NCBI RefSeq assembly: GCF_018263925.1
Contig: NZ_JAEVHF010000001.1
Span: 310,001 to 374,000 of the forward strand
Length of the DNA stretch: 64,000 bases
Source: Kistimonas asteriae
GTDB lineage: Bacteria > Pseudomonadota > Gammaproteobacteria > Pseudomonadales > Endozoicomonadaceae
Direction: 5' to 3'
Under the pieces are notes generated by a model that was not told the origin of the DNA, ran no database searches, and saw only the letters and a list, made by a program, of their open reading frames with translations. Positions within the stretch are counted from its first letter, which is position 1, and the number at the start of each line of letters is the position of its first letter. A program made the translations under genes and the position numbers. Of this stretch, positions 37,152 through 46,121 are shown one piece after another.

Positions 37152-39482
37152 TTAGTCAACTTTCATTTTATCCGATGCAGCTGCTGTTTTTTTTGTTAGC
37201 TTTAACTCTGCCAACTCTTCATTAAGAACCACCACATCTTTAAAGTACTTGATATCAGATTCATTCATTGAAGAAAAAACCTCATCAGCTTCAACTCCAC
37301 GATTAAGTAATTGGACAACAACTTCCTCATAATGCTTTTTCACTGCAAGCATCAAAGGTGAACATGCAAAAATATCAAGCAACATTAATTCTTTTATATT
37401 TTTCGTTTGCCTAATAAAGAAAACAGCCAGCTCAAAATTTTCATTTAGGATTGCCCTATGCAAAGCCGTCTGATTTCGTTTATTTTGTGCAGATATCAAA
37501 CATCCTTTCGCAACACAAAACCTTACAACACCTTTTATAATTGAATTTACCCTGGCGCATTTCGCAAAAAGACTCAATTCTCTCAAGCTATGATCCCGCG
37601 CAAGCACTCTTTGAAAAAACAATTTACCAGCAACATAATGGACAGGCGTATTTTTTTGATCATCGACACACAAACCTTCCATTCCCAAATACTTAAAACA
37701 GCATTTAAACCCCTCAACATCAACTTGCCCAAGGCATTCCAACCCTCTGCTAATATTATCTTCTTTCACTAAGGGATACCGTAAGAAAAAGTCCTGTAAA
37801 ACCACCTGAGCTTGCTTAAACGAGACTGCATCATCACTTATAGCCTGCTGTTCCGCATCACCACCATGAGCTTCAATGCCATACTTTTCACTGTAATCTT
37901 TCACTATCATCATCGTATCAACTTCATCGCGTACGGCTGATGGCTCTGATACTTTATGTTGATGCGCCGTTTCCAATGAGAAGTCGGCTACAGCTTCTGT
38001 ATCATGCACTGGTGTAGATGCATTATCTGACACCTTTACTCCAACACCCTCAGATTTCTCCGCACTGGTAGCGGGTACTATATTTCCTGTCCCTGCACTA
38101 TCCTGACCAACTTTTTTCTGAGAAAGGTTTGACCGATGCTGCTCAAGCGCATCCAGAAACTCACTCACTCCTTCTTGTTGAAGAATATCCTGCAACCTCT
38201 CATTTTTTTCGCTTTTATATAGCAGCATTTCACCATCAGTATCAAAATACTGAAGACAAGATTGAAACGCCAAAATATTAGCTGCCTTGAATTGCTTTAT
38301 GAGAAAGCTGTACATCCTTTCAGTATTATCTACATCAGAAAATCTCGCTCCAGCCTCAGCCAGGACTTTAATAACCAACTCTCTTGATTCGCTTTTAGAC
38401 TCAAGCGCTTCCTGCAATGGACAGCTATCTTCGCCGGACAAATCACCTACAGGCATATTCATGTAAAAGTGCCAGAATCGTTTATCATCTTGTTTAACCT
38501 CTCCAATAATTTCTGCATTACCATCTCGGCATGCCGTCATTACCTTTAGATAGGTGTTAATTTTAAAACGTATATGACCATATCGTGCTATTGCAGCAAC
38601 ATCCTTAGACAACCAGTTTTCTTTTATTGCATAACGCATCACACCTTCAACATCCGCTATTTTTGGATATTGCTTTTTAATCACCATGACAGAAATAGAT
38701 CCCGATTGCTTAGATATATAATCACAGACCCTAATCGCCATAGTACGCCTTACCCTGACAATAATCTCATACTGTTCAAGGCATGCCTTTATATTTTTAT
38801 TACCATAAATAACTGCCACCTCAACAGGAGTTCGACCTTCACTATCCAGCCTACTCAAACATTTACCTTGTATATCCTCATTATCTATAAAATACCGAAT
38901 CGCCTCCGCATTCTGACTAGCAGGACTTTCATCACCAATAAACCTTGCCTGCACATGAAGAAATGTTTCTCCCTTATAAATAAGATGAGGTATTCTGGCA
39001 CCTTTTTCCTTTAGAAACTCAACAACTGTCGTTCTTTTATCCTCATCAACATCCGCACCAAAAGCTTCAACCAATGGACAACTCCAGTAACCTTCAGGTG
39101 AGTAGGGAAGTTCAACAACTTTATTAATACCTATACCACCTTGAGCCTCTAGATAACATCTGATACTGCTCAAGTCACACTCGTGACAATACAGACAAAA
39201 ATCAATATACGGGTTACTACTATATACTGTCTCGTTATTATCATTGACACTCTTAGCAATCCATTTTTTTTTAACAAGCTTACTAATGGCACACTCAACC
39301 TGATCAATAGCATACAAACCAATATCTCGATTAACTCTTTCGTGAATGGCATTGCAGATATCAGGTTGCGGCAACTGGGATATCACCCGCCAGACTTTGC
39401 GTATATCACAGCTCTCTTCCTGTAATATATCGATTAGAGGCAAATGGGGCGGATATTGCATCTCTCCTACAGGCGTTGCCAT
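37152..39482 (-). CDS. Large ankyrin-repeat-like protein with internal duplication
   Basis: A 776-residue soluble protein without signal peptide or membrane helix. Ankyrin-type motifs are visible near 204-238 (SEGRTPVEVAVIYGNKNIKA), 608-620 (KNTPVHYVAG), 668-692 (RNQTALHRAILNENFELAVF) and 702-735 (SPLMLAVKKHYEEVVVQLLN). Residues about 60-175 and 279-385 repeat the same order: a helix ending KKKWI / KENWL, a hydrophobic helix, then CPLVEAF...EFLKEKGARI / CPLQEAL...KVLAEAGARF. Residues 450-520 are a disordered linker. The gene is A+T-rich. ATG 39482 has no ribosome site; ATG 39461 has AGGAG 2 nt upstream. Ankyrin proteins of symbionts and pathogens often act in host cells, but delivery here is unproven. 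Confidence 0.75.
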   Translation of the reverse strand: MATPVGEMQYPPHLPLIDILQEESCDIRKVWRVISQLPQPDICNAIHERVNRDIGLYAIDQVECAISKLVKKKWIAKSVNDNNETVYSSNPYIDFCLYCHECDLSSIRCYLEAQGGIGINKVVELPYSPEGYWSCPLVEAFGADVDEDKRTTVVEFLKEKGARIPHLIYKGETFLHVQARFIGDESPASQNAEAIRYFIDNEDIQGKCLSRLDSEGRTPVEVAVIYGNKNIKACLEQYEIIVRVRRTMAIRVCDYISKQSGSISVMVIKKQYPKIADVEGVMRYAIKENWLSKDVAAIARYGHIRFKINTYLKVMTACRDGNAEIIGEVKQDDKRFWHFYMNMPVGDLSGEDSCPLQEALESKSESRELVIKVLAEAGARFSDVDNTERMYSFLIKQFKAANILAFQSCLQYFDTDGEMLLYKSEKNERLQDILQQEGVSEFLDALEQHRSNLSQKKVGQDSAGTGNIVPATSAEKSEGVGVKVSDNASTPVHDTEAVADFSLETAHQHKVSEPSAVRDEVDTMMIVKDYSEKYGIEAHGGDAEQQAISDDAVSFKQAQVVLQDFFLRYPLVKEDNISRGLECLGQVDVEGFKCCFKYLGMEGLCVDDQKNTPVHYVAGKLFFQRVLARDHSLRELSLFAKCARVNSIIKGVVRFCVAKGCLISAQNKRNQTALHRAILNENFELAVFFIRQTKNIKELMLLDIFACSPLMLAVKKHYEEVVVQLLNRGVEADEVFSSMNESDIKYFKDVVVLNEELAELKLTKKTAAASDKMKVD

Positions 39483-39714
39483 AAATAGAAACCATCATAA
39501 TTGGAAAATTACCTGCTTTAGACAAATCTACCGACAAATGTTCACTGACAGTCTTCTATCAATTGCCTAAGCAAAACTAGCTAATTAACAATCCTGTCAA
39601 CGAGTACTGACAAATCCCCTCGATTCTTTATTGTTCAAGACAATATCAAAAACAAACAGGTACAATAACACTCATATCCTGCGACAAAGACAACAATCTG
39701 CCGGGAGACTGAGG

Positions 39715-41808
39715 ATGCATGTCTTTTACATCGCTCCAACCAGCTATGGTGTTGGCCTGACGTCCATCGCCTTGGGACTAGTCCATGCGCTTGACAAGCT
39801 GGGGCTGAGAGTTGGCTTTCTCAAGCCAGTGGCACAACAGCACCGCTCAGACACCGGCCCGGAACGCTCCACCCAACAGGTTCGGGCAGCAACTTCACTG
39901 ACACCACCCGATCCAGTCCCACTCTCCAAGGTCGAAAATCTGCTCGGCGACAATAAACGCGATGAGCTGCTGGAAAAAGTGGTCAACCAGTTGGCCCAGG
40001 CGGCAAAAGATGCTGACGTTGTGGTTGTGGAAGGCTTGGTGCCCAGCCGTACCATGCCCTACGCCGGACGACTAAATGTTGATATCGCCCGCAGTCTGAA
40101 TGCCGACATCATCATCGTCCACGCACCGGATGATGAAACACCCCATGACACCGCAGACAAACTGCAGATTACCGCCGATACCTTCGGCGGCACCGGTAAC
40201 CCGAATGTTATTGGCTATATCCTGAACAAGGTTAAACCCGACTACCTTGCCAGCGTGACTGACCGTAACGGCGAGTGTCAGACATTGCGTCCCTTTCGGC
40301 GCAAGCCTTTTAAAGCGATTGGACACATTCCCTGGAACAACACCCTGTCAGCGCCAAGGACACGGGATGTCGCCACCCTGCTGCAGGCCGACATTCTGAA
40401 TGAAGGCGACATTGACAACCGTCGTGTGGCACAGCGGGTGCTCTGTGCGCGCACTGCGGCCAACATTGTCCGCCACCTGCGCCCGGATGCATTGATTATT
40501 GCCCCCGGTGATCGTGATGACATCATCATGGCCACCTGCCTGGCCGCACTGAACGGGGTACCGTTAGCAGGTCTGCTGCTAACCAACGACCTCCCTCCAC
40601 AGGAACAGATCGCCACACTCTGCCGCCGGGCCATCCAGGAAACCGGTCTGCCGATCCTGATCACCGACAGCAACTCCTACACAACCGCCACTCGTCTTGA
40701 CCGAATGAATACTGAAGTTCCACTGGACGATCAGGAACGCCTACAGAAAGTCATGAATGACGTGGCAGAACACCTGAATATTGACTGGATTCAGGCCCGG
40801 TGTGGCGAACCCGTCGAGCCCCGTCTGTCGCCACCAGCATTCCGCTACCAGCTGGTCGAAAACGCCCGAAAAGCTAACAAACGTATCGTGCTACCCGAAG
40901 GTGATGAGCCGAGAACCATCCAGGCCGCCATCCTGTGTCAACAGCGAGGCATTGCGCGATGCGTACTGCTTGCCCGAAAAGAAAGTGTGCAACAGGTGGC
41001 CAGTGACCTGGGCATTACTCTGCCGGATGACCTGGAAATTCTTGATCCCGACACACTCAGACCACAATATATCGCCCCAATGGTCGAACTCCGCCGCAGC
41101 AAGGGCCTGACCGAGCCCATGGCCGAAGCCCAACTGGAAGACAACGTGGTACTGGGCACCATGATGCTGGCGCTGGACGATGTCGATGGCTTGGTATCCG
41201 GCGCTGTCCATACGACGGCCAATACCATCCGTCCTGCCTTCCAACTGATCAAGGCCCGCCCAGGCACAAGCACAGTGTCGTCAATCTTCTTTATGCTTCT
41301 GCCCGATCAGGTGCTGGTCTATGGTGACTGCGCGGTAAACCCGGATCCTGACGCCAGCGCCCTGGCAGACATTGCGATCCAGAGTGCCGACTCCGCTGCG
41401 CGATTTGGCATTCCACCCCGGGTCGCCATGATCAGTTACAGTACGGGGTCATCGGGCCATGGCACGGATGTAGAAAAGGTTCGCGAAGCCACTCGTCTGG
41501 CACGGGAAAAACGACCTGACCTTTTGATTGACGGCCCACTCCAGTATGACGCTGCCGCCATTGCTTCCGTTGCCGGTAGTAAGGCGCCGGACAGCCCCGT
41601 GGCCGGTAAAGCGACGGTGTTTGTCTTCCCTGACCTGAACACAGGAAACACAACCTATAAAGCCGTGCAACGCAGCGCCAATGTCATCAGTGTCGGCCCC
41701 ATGCTTCAAGGACTGAGAAAACCCGTCAACGACCTGTCCCGCGGTGCGCTGGTTGACGATATCGTCTACACCATCGCTCTGACAGCCATACAGGCCGCCA
41801 GCAACTAA
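39715..41808 (+). CDS. pta: Phosphate acetyltransferase (long form)
   Basis: Converts acetyl-CoA and phosphate to acetyl phosphate and CoA. 697 residues: an N-terminal P-loop-like AAA domain (FYIAPTSYGVGLTSIALGL, about 1-200), a DRTGG domain (about 215-330) and the C-terminal catalytic PTA domain (about 375-695) with FRYQLVENARKANKRIVLPEG, SGAVHTTANTIRPAFQ and DGPLQYDAA. The frame is open from 39631, but GGGAG 7 nt before ATG 39715 sets the start. ackA, its usual neighbour, is not in the window. The stop overlaps the converging ygbA by 4 bp. Confidence 0.95.
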   Translation: MHVFYIAPTSYGVGLTSIALGLVHALDKLGLRVGFLKPVAQQHRSDTGPERSTQQVRAATSLTPPDPVPLSKVENLLGDNKRDELLEKVVNQLAQAAKDADVVVVEGLVPSRTMPYAGRLNVDIARSLNADIIIVHAPDDETPHDTADKLQITADTFGGTGNPNVIGYILNKVKPDYLASVTDRNGECQTLRPFRRKPFKAIGHIPWNNTLSAPRTRDVATLLQADILNEGDIDNRRVAQRVLCARTAANIVRHLRPDALIIAPGDRDDIIMATCLAALNGVPLAGLLLTNDLPPQEQIATLCRRAIQETGLPILITDSNSYTTATRLDRMNTEVPLDDQERLQKVMNDVAEHLNIDWIQARCGEPVEPRLSPPAFRYQLVENARKANKRIVLPEGDEPRTIQAAILCQQRGIARCVLLARKESVQQVASDLGITLPDDLEILDPDTLRPQYIAPMVELRRSKGLTEPMAEAQLEDNVVLGTMMLALDDVDGLVSGAVHTTANTIRPAFQLIKARPGTSTVSSIFFMLLPDQVLVYGDCAVNPDPDASALADIAIQSADSAARFGIPPRVAMISYSTGSSGHGTDVEKVREATRLAREKRPDLLIDGPLQYDAAAIASVAGSKAPDSPVAGKATVFVFPDLNTGNTTYKAVQRSANVISVGPMLQGLRKPVNDLSRGALVDDIVYTIALTAIQAASN

Positions 41809-42170
41809 TGCGGCGATTTGCGTTTTGAAGGTAACGGTGGAGCAGCCCTGCGTTCATGCAACAGGTGACGCACAGTCAGTAGCGGATGCCTGAACAGCAT
41901 ACGCGGCCCGGCGTAACGCATAATGGCTTTGGCCCTGTCGCGCATGACTGGTTTGTAACAATGGATGGGACAACGGGAACAGGTGGGTTTGGATGGCCCA
42001 TAAGGGCATTTGTACAACCGGAATGCTGCGAAAGCTAAGAATTCACGGCATTCCGGACAGAGATCATCATCACTATTATGGTGACCGCGGCACCAGAGCC
42101 TGACCATCGCGGTCATGGTCTGGTGCTCACGCTTAAGCACGCCGGTCAGGGGCTCAGGAAGCTGCCGCAT
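41805..42170 (-). CDS. ygbA: Nitrous oxide-stimulated promoter family protein YgbA
   Basis: Small Cys-rich protein of the YgbA_NO family, whose E. coli member is induced by nitric oxide through NsrR and helps growth under nitrosative stress. The cysteines CPECREF, KCPYG, TCSRCPIHCYKP and the following MRYAGPRMLFRHPLLTVRHLL match E. coli YgbA well. ATG 42170 is chosen (121 residues); a TTG at 42182 is in frame. The gene overlaps the end of the CNNM/CorC-like gene by 17 bp, so it is coupled to it, and its stop overlaps that of pta. Confidence 0.87.
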   Translation of the reverse strand: MRQLPEPLTGVLKREHQTMTAMVRLWCRGHHNSDDDLCPECREFLAFAAFRLYKCPYGPSKPTCSRCPIHCYKPVMRDRAKAIMRYAGPRMLFRHPLLTVRHLLHERRAAPPLPSKRKSPH

Positions 42171-43266
42171 CCGCCTTGCCAACCGGAGCCATATTGGCTG
42201 GCTCCAGTTTTCCGGTAGCGCCGAACATCTGCAAGCGATGCTTCTTCAGCCAACGCATACGACGGCGGCGGGCAACGCTCTGCATATCCACATCCCGGTC
42301 ACACTCATCGACAATTTCCATGCCGAGCAGCGTTTCGATCAGGTCTTCGAGGGTAACCACCCCCTGCATGTCGCCGTATTCATCCACCACCATCGCGATA
42401 TGGGAACGTTCGATCACCAGCCGTGAAAACAGGCTGTCCACCCGCTCACGATCCAGTATCCGAAGGATAGGACGACAGAGGCTACCTAATGTCGCGGTAC
42501 CACCAGACTGATGGTGCGCGGCCAGCACTTCGGCACGCAGCACAAAACCGGTGATATCATCAGGCTCCCCTTCGTACACCGGGATACGGGAAAAGCCTTT
42601 GTCACTGTACTTTTCCAGGTACTCCGCCGTGGTCACGGATTCGGGTAGAGAGAAAACCACCGTGCGCGGCGTCATGATGGTATTCAGTCGACCATCACGG
42701 AAACGCAGCAGACTCTGGAGAATCTGGTTCTCTTCTGATGCCAGTTCACCCTGACGACGACCCAGCTCAGCCAGTGCAGAAATTTCCGCCCTGAGTTCAC
42801 TGTCATTACCATGACCGTGGGTCATACGGGAGGTCAGCAATTCAAGACACCAGATCACCGGCGCCAGGATACGCACCATCCAACCCAGACAGATCGCAGT
42901 CAACGGTGCCAGTTGTCGCCACCAGGTAGCGCCAATGGTTTTGGGAATGATCTCGGAAAGTACGAGAATCAGCACCGTCATCACTGCAGAAACAAGGCCA
43001 AGATACTGGTTGCCAAATACGACAGCCGCCTGCGCACCAACACCTGCAGCACCAGCGGTATGCGCTACGGTATTCAGGGTTAGGATTGCGGCAAGGGGGC
43101 GGTCAATGTTGTCCTTCAGCGCCTTGATGCGCTTGGCGGAACGATCACCTTTCTGCTCAATACCAGCCAGCCAGGACGGCGTGATGCTAAGAAGTACAGC
43201 TTCAAATACTGAGCACAGAAATGAAACGAGAATGGCTACCAGTGCAAACACTACCAGCAGTAACAA
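42154..43266 (-). CDS. CNNM/CorC-type transporter with CBS domains
   Basis: DUF21 (CNNM) membrane domain with four helices (about 1-150; PLAAILTLNTVAHTAGAAG, VLSEIIPKTIGATWW) followed by a CBS pair (about 200-330; IMTPRTVVFSLP, GFSRIPVYEG, VVDEYGDMQGVVTLEDLIE). Relatives (CorB/CorC, YfjD) take part in Mg2+ or Co2+ transport or resistance. 370 residues; the C-terminal CorC_HlyC domain is missing, as in the shorter members of the family. ygbA begins inside its 3' end. Confidence 0.88.
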   Translation of the reverse strand: MLLLVVFALVAILVSFLCSVFEAVLLSITPSWLAGIEQKGDRSAKRIKALKDNIDRPLAAILTLNTVAHTAGAAGVGAQAAVVFGNQYLGLVSAVMTVLILVLSEIIPKTIGATWWRQLAPLTAICLGWMVRILAPVIWCLELLTSRMTHGHGNDSELRAEISALAELGRRQGELASEENQILQSLLRFRDGRLNTIMTPRTVVFSLPESVTTAEYLEKYSDKGFSRIPVYEGEPDDITGFVLRAEVLAAHHQSGGTATLGSLCRPILRILDRERVDSLFSRLVIERSHIAMVVDEYGDMQGVVTLEDLIETLLGMEIVDECDRDVDMQSVARRRRMRWLKKHRLQMFGATGKLEPANMAPVGKADAAAS

Positions 43267-43458
43267 GGCGGGATCCTCATACTATTAAACATGATGGCAT
43301 CGTACCTGAGTCCGATCCAAAAAAATGCAAAGAGACTGTAAATGTCAGAAAATAAATCCTGTTTGGTCAGCCCTGCTGACAATGCCGTTTGCCAACCGGC
43401 GGGAGATACGTAAAATTGCCCACATTGAATATTCAGATTGGACCATAGACTTATAGCA

Positions 43459-44388
43459 ATGCTGTCATTTCTGCCTCCCTTGCTGCGTGGTTGCCTCTCA
43501 GCCCTGCTGCTGGGATTGAACACCCTGTTACTGTGTTTGCCACTGATCCTTTTCAGCGCGAGCCGTTTTCTGATACCCGTAAAATCCTGGCACCGGTTCA
43601 GCACCAAGAGTTGTATCGTGATTGCGGAATTCTGGATCACCCTCAACAGCGGCTGGATGAAATTGACCCGGCCAATGCAATGGCAGATCAAGGGGCTTGA
43701 TGACCTCAAGAAAGATGGCTGGTACCTGGTGACCTGCAACCATCAGTCCTGGGCCGATATTTTTATCGTGCAACACCTGCTGAATCGTCGCATACCCATG
43801 CTGAAATTTTTCATCAAACAGGAATTGATCTGGGCCCCCATTATCGGTCAGTGCTGGTGGGCGCTGGATTTTCCTTTCATGAAGCGTTATTCCAAGGCTT
43901 ACCTGGAAAAGCACCCGGAAAAACGGGGAGAAGACCTCCGGGCAACCCGCAAAGCCTGTGAGAAGTTTCAGGAAGTACCGGTCTCCATCTTCAACTTCAT
44001 GGAAGGCACCCGCTATACCGAGACCAAGCATAAGCTACAGCAGTCGCCTTTCCGCCACCTGCTCAAACCACGGGCCGGCGGTACGGGTTTTGTTCTGGGC
44101 GCCATGGGCAGTCAGCTGAAAACCATGATCAATATCACCATCTCCTACAATGGCACCACTCCCTCATTCTGGGGTTTTCTCTGTGGGAAAGGGGATACGG
44201 TCAGCGTTACGATTGAACAACTGCCCATACCGGATCACTATCTTGGCAAGGATTACAGCAATGACGCGGCATTCCGCGAACAGTTCCAGACCTGGGTCAA
44301 TACGTTGTGGACGGACAAGGACAACTTGCTGGACACCATGACCAACCAACCCTCGCAGACAGAACCAACCTACGCAGAAGTCAATTGA
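43459..44388 (+). CDS. PlsC-family lysophospholipid acyltransferase (YihG-like)
   Basis: Membrane-associated acyltransferase, 309 residues. The HX4D motif is NHQSWAD; FEGTR-type motif is MEGTRYT; QQSPFRHLLKPRAGGTGFVL is typical of the YihG subgroup, which tunes the acyl chains of phosphatidylglycerol or related lipids. An N-terminal membrane segment (about 8-35) precedes the catalytic domain. ATG 43459 is preferred; a TTG at 43438 is in frame; no strong ribosome site. A terminator follows 4 bp after the stop. Confidence 0.85.
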   Translation: MLSFLPPLLRGCLSALLLGLNTLLLCLPLILFSASRFLIPVKSWHRFSTKSCIVIAEFWITLNSGWMKLTRPMQWQIKGLDDLKKDGWYLVTCNHQSWADIFIVQHLLNRRIPMLKFFIKQELIWAPIIGQCWWALDFPFMKRYSKAYLEKHPEKRGEDLRATRKACEKFQEVPVSIFNFMEGTRYTETKHKLQQSPFRHLLKPRAGGTGFVLGAMGSQLKTMINITISYNGTTPSFWGFLCGKGDTVSVTIEQLPIPDHYLGKDYSNDAAFREQFQTWVNTLWTDKDNLLDTMTNQPSQTEPTYAEVN

Positions 44389-44391
44389 GCT

Positions 44392-44421
44392 AAAAAGGGG
44401 CAGTTTGTACTGCCCCTTTTT
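44392..44421. terminator. Bidirectional terminator after the acyltransferase gene
   Basis: AAAAAGGGGCAG (44392-44403), TTTGTA loop, CTGCCCCTTTTT (44410-44421): a perfect 12-bp stem with T-runs on both strands, between the acyltransferase and the OmpA-like lipoprotein gene that converge. Confidence 0.92.
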
Positions 44422-44430
44422 AGTTACGCC

Positions 44431-45108
44431 TTATTGATTCGCGGGTGGTTTGAGCGAAATTTCAACCCGACGGTTGGCCGCCCGCCCTTCCGGTGTTTTA
44501 TTGGTAGCAATCGACTGGCTCGATCCCACACCATAGGCAGTAATGCGGGTGGAGGAAATCCCCTGCCCCATCAGGTAGTCTGCCACACTGTTAGCCCGAT
44601 TCTGCGACAGCGGCAGGTTGATACGCTTTTCATCGCCGGTTGAATCGGTATGCCCAACCACAACAATGGTGTTGTTGTCATACTCTTTCAGCACCTTCGC
44701 CACAGAGCCCAGCACCGGATAAAAGTCGGCTCGTATGTTGGCGGAGCTGGACGCAAACGTAATATTTCCGGGCATAATCAGGTTCAGCTGATTGCCGACA
44801 CGCTGAACCTGGACACCGGTACCCTGTAACTGCGCACGCAGCTTGCTTTCCTGCTGATCGACGTAATAGCCGTATCCACCACCGGCAGCAGCACCTAAGG
44901 CCGCACCCGCCAGTGCGCCATCCTTACCATTCGCCAGTCCGCCGACGACTGCGCCAGCCAAGGCGCCCAGGCCACTGTACTTCGCAGACTTCTGGGTTTC
45001 CTGCTCACCGGTGTAGGGATTGGTTGTCTGGCAGCCGGCCAGCACAGCCCCCACTAATACGACAGCAGTCAGCTTCTTCAATGCACATTGTGATTTGGCA
45101 ACTGTCAT
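44431..45108 (-). CDS. OmpA-family lipoprotein with glycine-zipper segment (YiaD-like)
   Basis: Outer-membrane-linked lipoprotein, 225 residues. The signal and lipobox VLAGC put the lipidated cysteine at residue 26. Residues about 45-82 form a glycine zipper (GLGALAGAVVGGLANGKDGA). The C-terminal OmpA domain (about 115-220) has the peptidoglycan-binding residues in VVGHTDSTGDEKRINLPLSQ and the ending GRAANRRVEISL. It ties the outer membrane to the cell wall. It starts 6 bp after the MBL hydrolase stop, so the two are likely co-transcribed. Confidence 0.9.
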   Translation of the reverse strand: MTVAKSQCALKKLTAVVLVGAVLAGCQTTNPYTGEQETQKSAKYSGLGALAGAVVGGLANGKDGALAGAALGAAAGGGYGYYVDQQESKLRAQLQGTGVQVQRVGNQLNLIMPGNITFASSSANIRADFYPVLGSVAKVLKEYDNNTIVVVGHTDSTGDEKRINLPLSQNRANSVADYLMGQGISSTRITAYGVGSSQSIATNKTPEGRAANRRVEISLKPPANQ

Positions 45109-45114
45109 TGCGCG

Positions 45115-45756
45115 TTAACCTCTAATAACCATGTTCTCGCGGATTTCTTCACCGATAGTGGTATCAGGACCATGCCCTGCTACCACTACGGCCTCTTCAT
45201 CCAGTGTATAAAGTCGCTGACGAATGGAGCGTTCAATGGTTGGGTAATCCCCGCCCCACAGGTCAGTCCGGCCAATCGCACGACGGAACAGTGTGTCGCC
45301 GGCAATCAACAGTTTATGATCAGCAAACCAGAAGCTCATGGAGCCCGGACTGTGTCCCGGCGTATGCATGGCAACGCCACAGCAGCAGGCCAGCTCCTCA
45401 TCATCATGCAACCAGAAGTCAGGACCTGGCACGGGACGATAGGGTACGCCAAACATACGACACTGGGTCTCAAGATTGTCCCAGAGGAATTTATCCTCCT
45501 TGTGCAGATGGATGGGCGCCCCAGTCTTCTCTTTCAGCTCGCCGCTGGCCAGGAAGTGATCCAGGTGAGCATGAGTATGGATCAGGGCAATGATATGAAG
45601 ATTATGTGCCCGTACCTTCTCAAGGATCAGCTCGGCATCACCACCGGGGTCAACTACAATCCCTTTCCCCGTCACCGGGTCACCGATAATCGTGCAGTTA
45701 CATTGCAGGGGACCGACCGGAAAGGTTTCCCTGATCATTCCAGGCGTCTGATTCAT
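45115..45756 (-). CDS. MBL-fold metallohydrolase (glyoxalase II-like, YcbL type)
   Basis: Metallo-beta-lactamase-fold hydrolase of 213 residues with metal-binding THAHLDH, the HTPGHSPGSM histidine, AGDTLFRRAIGRTDL aspartate and a C-terminal GHGPDT. The IGDPVTGKGIVVDPGGDAEL start and short length (no HAGH C-terminal domain) fit the YcbL/type II glyoxalase II group, which cleaves thioesters such as S-lactoylglutathione. It precedes the OmpA-like lipoprotein gene in the same direction. Confidence 0.87.
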   Translation of the reverse strand: MNQTPGMIRETFPVGPLQCNCTIIGDPVTGKGIVVDPGGDAELILEKVRAHNLHIIALIHTHAHLDHFLASGELKEKTGAPIHLHKEDKFLWDNLETQCRMFGVPYRPVPGPDFWLHDDEELACCCGVAMHTPGHSPGSMSFWFADHKLLIAGDTLFRRAIGRTDLWGGDYPTIERSIRQRLYTLDEEAVVVAGHGPDTTIGEEIRENMVIRG

Positions 45757-46121
45757 TCGCGTTCCGCTTTGCTCATCGTTAAACGGGTTGATTTTATCAA
45801 CCCCCAGCCCAAATCAAACCCGGGAGGATACTACAAAGCCCCTGAAAGATTATGTCAAAGTCTGTCAATCACTCGATAATTAGACGCGCCACAATCAATA
45901 AAAGTAAACACCTACAAACCCACGACATCAGACTAACTGCCTAGAACCACTGGAAAAACCATCAATCACTGATACTTTTTGTAGTGTGAATCAACCTGCA
46001 CAATGTCGATGCTTGCCTTTCATTTTCCAAGCCTTGGACAGCTCACAACAGTAGCGACTCACCAACACAGAGTTTCCAGTACCTTCCTGTAACGTCCACA
46101 TTGCCTGCGAGATCATGCGTT
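45757..46121. other. Intergenic region between divergent MBL hydrolase and Ntn-hydrolase genes
   Basis: It must hold two divergent promoters. I saw no clear consensus boxes, no hairpin with a T-run and no reading frame with good start signals. Confidence 0.35.

Noticed and set aside
37152..39482. Phage or insertion-sequence origin of the ankyrin gene
   Set aside because: No transposase, integrase, terminal repeats or target duplication seen around it.
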